From Betaproteobacteria bacterium (GTDB lineage: Bacteria > Pseudomonadota > Gammaproteobacteria > Burkholderiales > Burkholderiaceae_C), in contig VBCQ01000242.1 of NCBI GenBank assembly GCA_005882155.1, positions 1 through 27,570 of the forward strand: DNA of 27,570 bases. The letters run 5' to 3'. A program made the position numbers and the translations under genes. The notes under the pieces were generated by a model. That model worked only from the letters and a program-made list of their open reading frames with translations. It was not told where the DNA came from and made no database searches. Shown here one piece after another: positions 8,588 through 15,140 of the stretch; positions within the stretch are counted from its first letter, which is position 1, and the number at the start of each line of letters is the position of its first letter.

Positions 8588-8605
8588 TTCGCACGATCGT
8601 GCGAA
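8588..8605. promoter_or_regulatory. TetR operator O2 (18-bp perfect palindrome)
   Basis: TTCGCACGATCGTGCGAA is a perfect palindrome sharing the core GCACGATCGTGC with O1. It lies 14 bases before the start of the small membrane peptide gene and overlaps the beginning of its ribosome binding site. It probably controls the peptide-hydrolase pair. No clear -35/-10 was found near it, so it may act on a weak promoter or as a roadblock. Confidence 0.8.
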
Positions 8606-8618
8606 GAAAGGATCCATC

Positions 8619-8735
8619 GTGTTGATCGTCATCGTTTCCGTCATCGCCGTCGCAGCCCTCGGGCGCGGCGTCTGGGCGCTGCATCGCATGTGGTCCGCGC
8701 TGCCGCGCAGCAACGCCGACTTCGGGATCGTTTGA
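8619..8735 (+). CDS. Small single-span membrane protein, 38 residues, hypothetical
   Basis: GTG start at 8619 with AGAAAGGA (8605-8612) as ribosome binding site. The first 15 or so residues are hydrophobic (VLIVIVSVIAVAALG), giving one membrane segment; the rest is a short tail with RGVWALHRMW and a C-terminal NADFGIV. The stop is one base before the ATG of the hydrolase gene, so the two are probably co-translated. Its place between operator O2 and the hydrolase points to the TetR regulon. No family is recognised. Possible roles are a membrane anchor or partner for the hydrolase (speculative). Confidence 0.65.
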   Translation: MLIVIVSVIAVAALGRGVWALHRMWSALPRSNADFGIV

Positions 8736-8736
8736 G

Positions 8737-9630
8737 ATGAGCGCGATCCCACCCGTTGTCACTCCAGCGGCCGCCAACCCGGCCAGCGCGTTCTACGCCG
8801 GCAGCCGTGCTGCGCAAGCGCTCGGCGCCACCTTGCGCGGCGTCGATGCGCTATCGCCCGCCTGGGGCACGCGCGCCGCGCTGCGCTTGTTCTTCACGCC
8901 CTTGCCATGGAAGCTCACGATGCGCCGGCCGGCCGTCGCGCCATGGTCCATGAGCGCATGGCCGTTCGAAGGCGTCACGCTGGCGAGCTACCGGCGCGCC
9001 GATGTCGAGGCCGGCCGACCCCGCGTGCTGCTGGTTCATGGCTGGGCTGGCAGCGGGCAGCAGATGCAACCCATCGGCGACGCGCTCGCGGCCGCGGGCT
9101 TCGACCCAGTGCTGCTGGACTTTCCCGGCCACGGCCGCAGCGGCGGCTGGCGATCGACCTTGCCGCAATTCACCCGCGCGATTCACAGCGCGACGTCGCG
9201 CTTCGGGCCGTGGCATGGTGTCGTCGCGCATTCGCTCGGCGCCGTTGCCGCGCTGCACACCGCGGCCCGCGGGCTGCCGGCGAAGCGCCTCGTGCTCGTC
9301 GCGCCGTCGGCGCCGCCGGCGCTGTTCCTGCGCTGGTTCGCCGGCAGCTTCGGTCTCGCCGACGACGCGTCGGACCGGATGCGTGAGCGCATCGAGCTCA
9401 CCGAAGGCGTGCCGCTGGCCGAGTTCGAGCCCGACTGGTTGGGGTCACGCGTGGCGCAACGCTCGCTCATCGTTCACGATGAGAACGATCGCGTCGCGCC
9501 GTTCTCCGCCGGCCAACGCTGGGCCCGCGCGCTGGCCGACGCGCGGATGCATCCGACCCAGGGCCTGAGCCATCGCCGGGTGCTCGACGACGGCGGCGTC
9601 GCGCAAGCGGTCGTCGCCCATTTCCGCTGA
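8737..9630 (+). CDS. Alpha/beta hydrolase
   Basis: 297 residues with an alpha/beta hydrolase fold. The oxyanion-hole motif is VHGWAGSG, followed by LDFPGHGRSGG. The nucleophile elbow is AHSLGA with Ser166, the acid is Asp251 in HDENDRVAP, and the base is His279 in GLSHRRVL, so the triad is complete. The N-terminal 90 residues (ALRLFFTPLPWKL) form an extra segment seen in small-molecule and lipid-ester hydrolases of this type. No signal peptide. Last gene of the TetR-controlled group. The substrate is not identifiable; an esterase or lipase-like role is inferred. Confidence 0.9.
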   Translation: MSAIPPVVTPAAANPASAFYAGSRAAQALGATLRGVDALSPAWGTRAALRLFFTPLPWKLTMRRPAVAPWSMSAWPFEGVTLASYRRADVEAGRPRVLLVHGWAGSGQQMQPIGDALAAAGFDPVLLDFPGHGRSGGWRSTLPQFTRAIHSATSRFGPWHGVVAHSLGAVAALHTAARGLPAKRLVLVAPSAPPALFLRWFAGSFGLADDASDRMRERIELTEGVPLAEFEPDWLGSRVAQRSLIVHDENDRVAPFSAGQRWARALADARMHPTQGLSHRRVLDDGGVAQAVVAHFR

Positions 9631-9661
9631 CACATCCGGTCAGCGCGGTAACAAGGCCTCA

Positions 9662-9697
9662 CCGTTTCGCCGTGATTCGGCACGGCAACTGAAACGG
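9662..9697. promoter_or_regulatory. Long imperfect hairpin / inverted repeat downstream of the hydrolase
   Basis: CCGTTTCGCCGTG (9662-9674) pairs with CACGGC (9681-9686) and GAAACGG (9691-9697), with a 4-base bulge and 6-base loop. TTTCGCCG (9665-9672) can alternatively pair with CGGCGAAA (9700-9707). No T-run follows, so it is a poor intrinsic terminator. It lies about 60-95 bp upstream of a sigma-54 promoter and could be an activator site. Confidence 0.45.
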
Positions 9698-9754
9698 CGC
9701 GGCGAAATTTGTCCGACAAGCGGGTGCCCGGAGTACGCCTGAGCGCAAAAGCGC

Positions 9755-9770
9755 TGGCACGGAAGCTGCG
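9755..9770 (+). promoter_or_regulatory. Sigma-54 (RpoN) -24/-12 promoter
   Basis: TGGCACGGAAGCTGCG matches the consensus TGGCACG-N4-TTGCW: all seven bases of the -24 half, GG at 9756-9757, GC at 9768-9769, exactly 10 bases between them. Transcription should start near 9781. Just upstream are AGCGC-AAAA-GCGCT (9742-9755) and TTGTC-C-GACAA (9709-9719), possible sites for an enhancer-binding protein. The start of the first small ORF is about 50 bases downstream. Confidence 0.75.
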
Positions 9771-9829
9771 CCTGTGAAGGCACGAGCGCTGACGGCATGG
9801 GCCCGGCGCCAACACAGGATGTCGTTGCC

Positions 9830-10069
9830 ATGTTGTCTCCCATCTCCCGCCTTCGCCCCGCCCGCAGCGCCAACAGCAATGGCCGCCATGCACGCCGGAT
9901 CACGCCGGCCTGCCGCGGCGGCGCGTCATCGCTGCTGCGTCTGACACCGACGACCGCGTTGCGCCTGCCCTCGACGCTGGACTTGAGCGGCTGGGTCAGC
10001 CGCGCCGCCAGCGCCTTGACGCTGCCGTCACCTGCGGCGTTCGCGCCCAGCGAATTCACCGCCCGTTGA
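9830..10069 (+). CDS. Small hypothetical protein, 79 residues
   Basis: ATG at 9830 has AGGA at 9816-9819 as ribosome binding site; an in-frame ATG at 9797 is possible but lacks one. The product is basic at its N-terminus (SRLRPARSANSNGRHARR) and then contains LRLPSTLDLSGWVSRAASAL, which could form an amphipathic helix. Codons end mostly in G or C as in neighbouring genes, which supports coding. It sits between a sigma-54 promoter and a second small ORF 14 bases downstream. I do not recognise the family. Confidence 0.5.
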   Translation: MLSPISRLRPARSANSNGRHARRITPACRGGASSLLRLTPTTALRLPSTLDLSGWVSRAASALTLPSPAAFAPSEFTAR

Positions 10070-10083
10070 GCCAGGAGAACGCC

Positions 10084-10272
10084 ATGCCCCCCATCCCCTT
10101 CGTCGCGCGAGTGTCCAAGTTGATCAAGCCGGGCAGCTCGGCCAACGAGCCGCGCCGCGTTTCGACCGCATCGCCGGTCGGCCCGGCACGCTCATTCCAG
10201 GTTCTTCAATCCAGCCGCGCGCCCGCGCAGCTGTGCCTGTTTTTGCGCCCCGGCGCTCAAGACGTCAAGTGA
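10084..10272 (+). CDS. Small hypothetical protein, 62 residues
   Basis: ATG at 10084 with a good ribosome binding site AGGAGA (10073-10078), so translation is likely. The sequence begins MPPIPFVARVSKLIKPGSS and ends CLFLRPGAQDVK. It has no obvious signal peptide or membrane segment and a single Cys near the C-terminus. Second small ORF of the sigma-54 cassette and followed by a strong terminator. The short proline-framed N-terminus and conserved-looking C-terminus could suit a peptide precursor or small regulatory protein, but no family is recognised and no processing enzyme is nearby. Confidence 0.55.
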   Translation: MPPIPFVARVSKLIKPGSSANEPRRVSTASPVGPARSFQVLQSSRAPAQLCLFLRPGAQDVK

Positions 10273-10293
10273 AGCACTGATCGACTGAGCCCG

Positions 10294-10312
10294 ACGAAGG
10301 CCCGACCTTCGT
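10294..10312 (+). other. RNA hairpin in the 3' region of the sigma-54 transcript
   Basis: ACGAAGG, loop CCCGA, CCTTCGT form a perfect 7-bp stem, enclosed by a second short pairing TCGAC (10281-10285) with GTCGA (10319-10323). It lies between the 62-residue ORF and the terminator. Confidence 0.45.
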
Positions 10313-10335
10313 GAGCCGGTCGAACGATTGACGTC

Positions 10336-10408
10336 AAGGGGAGCGGGCAGGCCGGGGGTAGGAGAGAGCGAGTCCCCGGCACCACTGTCCCGCTCCCCTT
10401 CTTTTTTT
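10336..10408 (+). terminator. Strong intrinsic terminator with nested stems
   Basis: The outer stem AAGGGGAGCGGG (10336-10347) pairs perfectly with CCCGCTCCCCTT (10389-10400), and the inner stem GCCGGGG (10351-10357) with CCCCGGC (10374-10380). It is followed by C and seven T (10402-10408). Only the plus orientation has a T-run after the stem, so it terminates the small-ORF transcript, not the MaoC gene that ends at 10437 on the other strand. Confidence 0.9.
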
Positions 10409-10436
10409 CATCTCCTGCTGGCGCATAGGTTCGGTC

Positions 10437-10916
10437 TCAAGCCGCCGGCCGACGACGCATCATCCCGAAGCCTTCCATCAGCATGACGGTCTCGCCGCGC
10501 TGATTCAGTACCTCGTGGCGACTCTTGAGGAGCCCGACGCCGGGCCGGCTCTGCAGCGGCCGCGTTTCGAGGATCGTCAGGCGCGTGTGCAAGGTGTCGC
10601 CGGGTCGAACCGGCTGCAGCCACTTGAGGGTCTCGAGCCCCGGCGAGCCGAGGCTCGCCGAGCGCAGCAAATATTCGTCGCACATCATTCGCATCGCCAT
10701 CGCCGCGGTGTGCCAGCCGCTCGCAATCAGTCCGCCGAACATCGTCTGGGCAGCAGCTGCTTCATCCAGATGGAACGGCTGCGGGTCGAATTCCGCGGCA
10801 AACCGCACGATATCGTCGCGTTTCACCGACATTTGACCGAACTCGCGGACCTCGCCTTCGCGAAAATCCTCCCAATACAAAAGAGTCGAATCGGAAGCGG
10901 GGGTTTCGGGCGTCAT
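10437..10916 (-). CDS. MaoC-family hot-dog dehydratase/hydratase
   Basis: 159 residues. Start ATG at 10916-10914 and stop TGA at 10439-10437. It has the hot-dog hydratase pattern: YWEDFREGEVREFG near the N-terminus, FAAEFDPQPFHLDEAAA with the D-x4-H catalytic pair Asp44/His49, then FGGLIASGWHTAAMAMRM, the usual glycine/histidine segment after the central helix. The family hydrates or dehydrates enoyl-CoA thioesters. It ends GFGMMRRRPAA. No operon partner; its start codon overlaps that of the divergent GGDEF gene. The exact acyl-CoA substrate is unknown. Confidence 0.92.
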   Translation of the reverse strand: MTPETPASDSTLLYWEDFREGEVREFGQMSVKRDDIVRFAAEFDPQPFHLDEAAAAQTMFGGLIASGWHTAAMAMRMMCDEYLLRSASLGSPGLETLKWLQPVRPGDTLHTRLTILETRPLQSRPGVGLLKSRHEVLNQRGETVMLMEGFGMMRRRPAA

Positions 10917-13038
10917 GTCGGGCTCGGCTAGCAGCGGTCGTCGGCACATCGTAGCGGCAGGTGCGAGCCGCCGCACGCGCGGCCGCGCCATCGGATCGCT
11001 GCTGATCGGGGCGCTGCTCGCGACATCGGCGGCGGCCCAACCGGCATCTGGAGTCACCACGCCGGCGTCGGCTGCATCGGCCTCGAGCTGGCCGACGACG
11101 ATCGAGCGAATCGCCGCGATCGAAGGCCGCGGCAACGCCGACCCGCGCGCCGCGGCGGCGCTGCTGGCGCAGCTGCAAAGCGAGACCGCACCGTTCGGCG
11201 CCGAGCGGCTCGAGCTGCTGACGGTGCGCGGCAACTTGCTCGCCGCCGCGCAAGAGCCCGACGCCGCCGAAGCCATCGCCCAGCAGCTCGACGAATGGGC
11301 ACGCAGCATCGACGCCGCCAATGCGCGCGCCGCCGGCGCCGCGGCATTGCTGGTTCGCGCCCGCGCAGTGTCGATGCGCGGCAATCTGCAGCGCGCCGAC
11401 GCGCTGATCGGCGACGCGATCTCGCGCCTCGCTGCCGACGCGCCCGCGCTGACGCGGCTGCGCTTCATCGCGACGCAAGCGAAGATTCGCGACGACGCGG
11501 GCAAGCTCGAAGACGCGGTGCGCTTCGGCCACGAGGCGCTGAAGCTTTGCGACCAGCTCGGCGTCGCGTGGCGTCAGGCGATGGCGCGCAGCAGCCTCGC
11601 CTACAGCTACTTCCAGGCCAAGCAGATCGACCGCGCGCTGAGCCTGAACGCCGAAGCGCTCGCCATCGCCGAGCGCGCGCAGGACTTCACTGCGCTCGGC
11701 CGGGCCCACAACATGCAAGGCATCCTGCGCGACGAGGCCGGCGACCGCGAAGGCGAGCGGCGCGAGATGCAGGCCGCGATCGATGCGGCGCGGCGCGCCG
11801 GCGCAAAGTCCGACGAGGCGCTGTACCTCGCCAACCTGTCGGACTTCTATCTGAAGAGCGGACAGTACAAGACCGCGCTGATGCTCGCCGAGCAGGCACT
11901 GCCGCTGACCCGCGAGCTGCGCGACACCAGCGGCGAAACGGTGGCGCTCGCGAACATCGGCCTCGCCCACATCTCGCTGAAGGACTTCGACGCCGGCAAG
12001 CGCTTCGTCAACGAGGCCATCGCGATCGACGAGCGGCGCGGTGCGCTCGGCGGCGTCGCGATGGCCTACAGCGAGCTCGGCGTCTACCTCGAGAAAGCCG
12101 GCGACTTCGCCGGTGCAGCGCGGGCATTTCACAAGCATCGACAGCTCAACGACGAGATCCTGCAGCGCGACCAGCAAAAGGCGATCGTCGAAATGCAGGA
12201 GCGCTACGACGCCGAGCGACGCACCCGCGACATTGCGCTGCTCAATCGCGAGAACGAGTTGAAGGGCGAGCAGCTGCGCCAGCGCGACCTGCAGCAGCGC
12301 CTGTGGTGGCTGCTCGCCGCGACCTTCGTGCTCAGTCTCGGCGTCGTCGTGATGCTCTACCGCAAGGTCCGGCGCAGCAACGCGGCGCTCGCGTCGACCA
12401 ACCAATTGCTGCTCGTGCAAAGCGAGCGCGACCCGCTGACCGGCCTCGCCAATCGGCGCCATTTCCAGGCCGCGATGAAGCAGCTCGCCGCCGACGGCAA
12501 GCTCGCCGGCACGGTGTTCCTGGTCGACATCGATCACTTCAAGCGCATCAACGACGTCCACGGCCATGCCGCCGGCGACGCGGTGCTGGTCGAGATCGCG
12601 CGCCGCCTGCGCGACACGCTGCGCGAGCAGGACCTGATCGTTCGCTGGGGCGGCGAGGAATTCCTCGTCGTCGTGCGCGCGCTCGCGCCGGACCGCGTCG
12701 AGGCGCTGGCGCAGCGCATGCTGAGCGCGATGGCCGGCGCGCCGGTCACCTATGAGGGCCGCGCGATCGGCGTCACCGGATCGATCGGCTTCGCGACCTT
12801 CCCGATCGAGCCGACCTTGCTCGCGGTGTCGTGGGAGCGCGCGATCAACCTCGTCGACACCGCGATGTATCTGGCCAAGGCGCATGGCCGCAATCGCGCC
12901 TACGGCGTTCGACTGCTGCACGCGCAAGACGAGGGCCGGCTCGACGAGATCACGCGCGCCCTCGAAGACGCGTGGCGCGAAGGGCGCGTCACGTTGACCT
13001 TGCTGCAAGGGCCGGTGCCGATGGAAGCCGCTGCATGA
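10915..13038 (+). CDS. Diguanylate cyclase with TPR sensor region, paralogue 1
   Basis: 707 residues. A signal peptide (positively charged RRTRGR, hydrophobic SLLIGALLATSAAA, cleavage near 41) leads to a periplasmic region of TPR-type helical repeats (about 60-430; SLAYSYFQAKQIDRALSLNA, NIGLAHISLKDFDAGKRFVN). A coiled-coil, one membrane span (about 463-482, WWLLAATFVLSLGVVVML) and a cytoplasmic GGDEF domain (about 505-665) follow. The active-site loop is GGEEF (579-583). The inhibitory I-site RxxD is intact (REQD, five residues before), as are DIDHFKRIND and DPLTGLANRR. It should make cyclic di-GMP in response to a periplasmic signal. The ATG overlaps the divergent MaoC start. Its stop overlaps the next, paralogous gene. 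Confidence 0.93.
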   Translation: MSGSASSGRRHIVAAGASRRTRGRAIGSLLIGALLATSAAAQPASGVTTPASAASASSWPTTIERIAAIEGRGNADPRAAAALLAQLQSETAPFGAERLELLTVRGNLLAAAQEPDAAEAIAQQLDEWARSIDAANARAAGAAALLVRARAVSMRGNLQRADALIGDAISRLAADAPALTRLRFIATQAKIRDDAGKLEDAVRFGHEALKLCDQLGVAWRQAMARSSLAYSYFQAKQIDRALSLNAEALAIAERAQDFTALGRAHNMQGILRDEAGDREGERREMQAAIDAARRAGAKSDEALYLANLSDFYLKSGQYKTALMLAEQALPLTRELRDTSGETVALANIGLAHISLKDFDAGKRFVNEAIAIDERRGALGGVAMAYSELGVYLEKAGDFAGAARAFHKHRQLNDEILQRDQQKAIVEMQERYDAERRTRDIALLNRENELKGEQLRQRDLQQRLWWLLAATFVLSLGVVVMLYRKVRRSNAALASTNQLLLVQSERDPLTGLANRRHFQAAMKQLAADGKLAGTVFLVDIDHFKRINDVHGHAAGDAVLVEIARRLRDTLREQDLIVRWGGEEFLVVVRALAPDRVEALAQRMLSAMAGAPVTYEGRAIGVTGSIGFATFPIEPTLLAVSWERAINLVDTAMYLAKAHGRNRAYGVRLLHAQDEGRLDEITRALEDAWREGRVTLTLLQGPVPMEAAA

Positions 13039-15128
13039 GGCGGCTCGCGCTCGTCGCGACTGTGCTGCATCTCTGCGCGTCGTCGGCACTGGCCGCGCCG
13101 CCGAGCGCGCTGCTCACCGCGTCGCCGAACGCCGGCTACGTGGCCGGCGCGCTCGAAGATCGCGTCGACCTGCTGGTGCGCAACGGCTTCGAGCACCCGG
13201 TGGAGGCGCTGGCTGCGCTCGAGCCGCTGAGTCGAATGGCCGACAACGCGGTCGCGACGCGGCGCCTCTTTCTGCAAGCCTCGGCGACGATCGAGGCCCA
13301 GGCCGGGCGCGCGACCGAAGCCGGCGCGCTCGCCGAGCGGCTGCTGACGCTGTCGCGCGAGACCGGCGACCCGCTCGCTGCAGCGGCGTCGAACCTGGTG
13401 CGTGCGCTGGTCGCCGAAAACGCAGGTCAGCTCGATGTCGGCGCGGCGCTCGCGCGCTCGGCGCTGACCGCCTACCAGCCCGGTTGCCCGCCGGCGATCC
13501 GCACCGCATTGCACTCGACCGCCGACCCGAGCGGACCGGCGCCGCCCTGCGACTACCGCTCGGTATGGCGCGCGCTGCATGTGCTCGAGCGGCGCTCGAT
13601 CAGCCTCGGCCAGGCCGCTGTGTCGGTGGCGCATTCGCAGGCGGCGTTCGAGCTCGCCGACTGGGCCGGCGATGCCTGGCGCAAGACCTACAGCCTGAGC
13701 CTGCTCGCCTACGCCGCGATGCGCGACGGTCAGGCCGACAACGGCCTGCGCGCGATCGCGCAAGCCAAGCGGATGGCGGCCGCGATCGCCGACCCGGTGC
13801 TGATGGCGCGCGTTCGCAGCAACGAAGCGCGGGTGGCCGATGCGCGCGGCGACCGCGAGTCGACGCTGCACGCGACCGAGGACGCGTTGACGCTCGCCCA
13901 GCAAGCCGGCGCGCTGCGCCTCGAGGCGCAGCTGCTCGGCAACCTGAGCGACATCTACGCCAAGCGCCGGCGTCCGGCCGACGCATTGCGTGCCGCTGAC
14001 GCGGCGCTGCCGACGGTGCGCGCGTTCAACGACCTGCGCGCCGAGCGGGTGCTGATCAACAACGCGGGCCTCGCGAAGATCGGCCTGAACCGCATCGCCG
14101 AAGGCAAGCAGGACTTCGCCCGCGTGATGGCGATGTGGCAGCGCAGCGGCGCGACCGCCGATCAGCTGACGAGCCTGCGCGAATTCGGCGATGCGCTCGT
14201 CGCCGCCGGCGATGCGCGCGGCGCGCTCGAGCTGTTCCACCGCGAACGCGCGCTCGCCGCCGAAGTGCTGACGCTGAACCGCAATGCATCGCTGAAGGAA
14301 ATGCAGACCCGCTACGACGCCGAGGCGAAGCAGCGCAGCATCGATCTGCTGAACCGCGACAACGCGGTGAAGACCGCGGCGCTCGCGAACCGCGACCTGC
14401 TGCAGCGTATCTGGCTCGCCGCCGCGGCGGTGATGGCGCTGTCGGCGCTGCTCGTCGTCATGCTGTACCGGCGCGTTCGCGAGACGCAGCGCCAGCTCGA
14501 GGCGAGCCATGCCAAGCTGCGGGTGCAAAGCGAGCGCGATCCGCTGACCAACCTGGCGAACCGGCGCCACTTCCACGCGGTGATGCAGGCATCGCAGCAA
14601 GCGGTGGCGGGCCTGTCGGGCGCGCTGCTGCTGGTGGACATCGACCACTTCAAGCACATCAACGACGGCCATGGCCACGCCGCCGGCGACGTCGTTCTGG
14701 TCGAGGTCGCCAAACGCTTGAATGAGGTGGTGCGCGGCGACGACCTGGTCGTTCGCTGGGGCGGCGAAGAGTTCCTGATCGTCGCCGCCAAGCTGACCAC
14801 CGAGCAGACCGACCAGCTCGCCGCGCGTGTGCTCGCGAGCATCGGCGCGACGCCGTTTCTCGTCGACGGCCATTCGCTGCGCGTCACGACGTCGGTCGGC
14901 TATGCGCGCTTTCCGTTGCCGCCATATGCGGTGCCGGTGCCGTGGGAGCAGGCGGTGAACTTGGCCGACATGGCGCTGTACACCGCGAAGAGCCACGGCC
15001 GCAACCGCGCCGTCGGCCTGGTCGCCGCGTCGGCCGGCGATGCGCAATCGCTGCATGCGATCGAAGCCGACTTCGACCGCAGCTGGCATGAAGGCCGCGT
15101 GACGTTGCGGCAGACACCCGGGCCTTAG
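13035..15128 (+). CDS. Diguanylate cyclase with TPR sensor region, paralogue 2
   Basis: 697 residues. The ATG at 13035 overlaps the upstream TGA (ATGA), and it starts with a signal peptide (MRRLALVATVLHLCASSALA). Periplasmic helical TPR-like repeats (about 50-420) differ from paralogue 1 and contain a short Cys-containing segment (QPGCPPAIRT ... PPCDYRSVW). A coiled-coil, one membrane span (about 459-480) and GGDEF domain follow, with DPLTNLANRR, DIDHFKHIND, I-site RGDD and GGEEF at 576-580, all intact. The two enzymes share the order of domains and the linker ERYDAE/TRYDAE...LLNR, so they arose by tandem duplication and then diverged in the sensor part. Together they probably feed one cyclic di-GMP output from two stimuli. 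Confidence 0.93.
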   Translation: MRRLALVATVLHLCASSALAAPPSALLTASPNAGYVAGALEDRVDLLVRNGFEHPVEALAALEPLSRMADNAVATRRLFLQASATIEAQAGRATEAGALAERLLTLSRETGDPLAAAASNLVRALVAENAGQLDVGAALARSALTAYQPGCPPAIRTALHSTADPSGPAPPCDYRSVWRALHVLERRSISLGQAAVSVAHSQAAFELADWAGDAWRKTYSLSLLAYAAMRDGQADNGLRAIAQAKRMAAAIADPVLMARVRSNEARVADARGDRESTLHATEDALTLAQQAGALRLEAQLLGNLSDIYAKRRRPADALRAADAALPTVRAFNDLRAERVLINNAGLAKIGLNRIAEGKQDFARVMAMWQRSGATADQLTSLREFGDALVAAGDARGALELFHRERALAAEVLTLNRNASLKEMQTRYDAEAKQRSIDLLNRDNAVKTAALANRDLLQRIWLAAAAVMALSALLVVMLYRRVRETQRQLEASHAKLRVQSERDPLTNLANRRHFHAVMQASQQAVAGLSGALLLVDIDHFKHINDGHGHAAGDVVLVEVAKRLNEVVRGDDLVVRWGGEEFLIVAAKLTTEQTDQLAARVLASIGATPFLVDGHSLRVTTSVGYARFPLPPYAVPVPWEQAVNLADMALYTAKSHGRNRAVGLVAASAGDAQSLHAIEADFDRSWHEGRVTLRQTPGP

Positions 15129-15140
15129 GCCCCGGGGCCT
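15127..15140. terminator. Palindrome between convergent genes
   Basis: AGGCCCCGGGGCCT is a perfect 14-bp palindrome filling the gap between the stop codons of the GGDEF gene (TAG 15126-15128) and the hybrid kinase (TAA 15142-15140). It has no T-run, so bidirectional termination is only a possibility. Confidence 0.3.

Noticed and set aside
8544..8777. 77-codon minus-strand frame over the operator O2 and small membrane peptide
   Set aside because: No ribosome binding site or recognisable sequence; the plus-strand reading explains this region better.
10084..10272. PqqA-like or other known RiPP precursor
   Set aside because: No Glu-x3-Tyr core, no leader/core pattern I recognise, and no maturation enzyme in the window.
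10762..13089. 775-codon minus-strand frame opposite the GGDEF gene, and 12900-15089 likewise
   Set aside because: Antisense shadow; the plus strand contains complete GGDEF domains with catalytic motifs.
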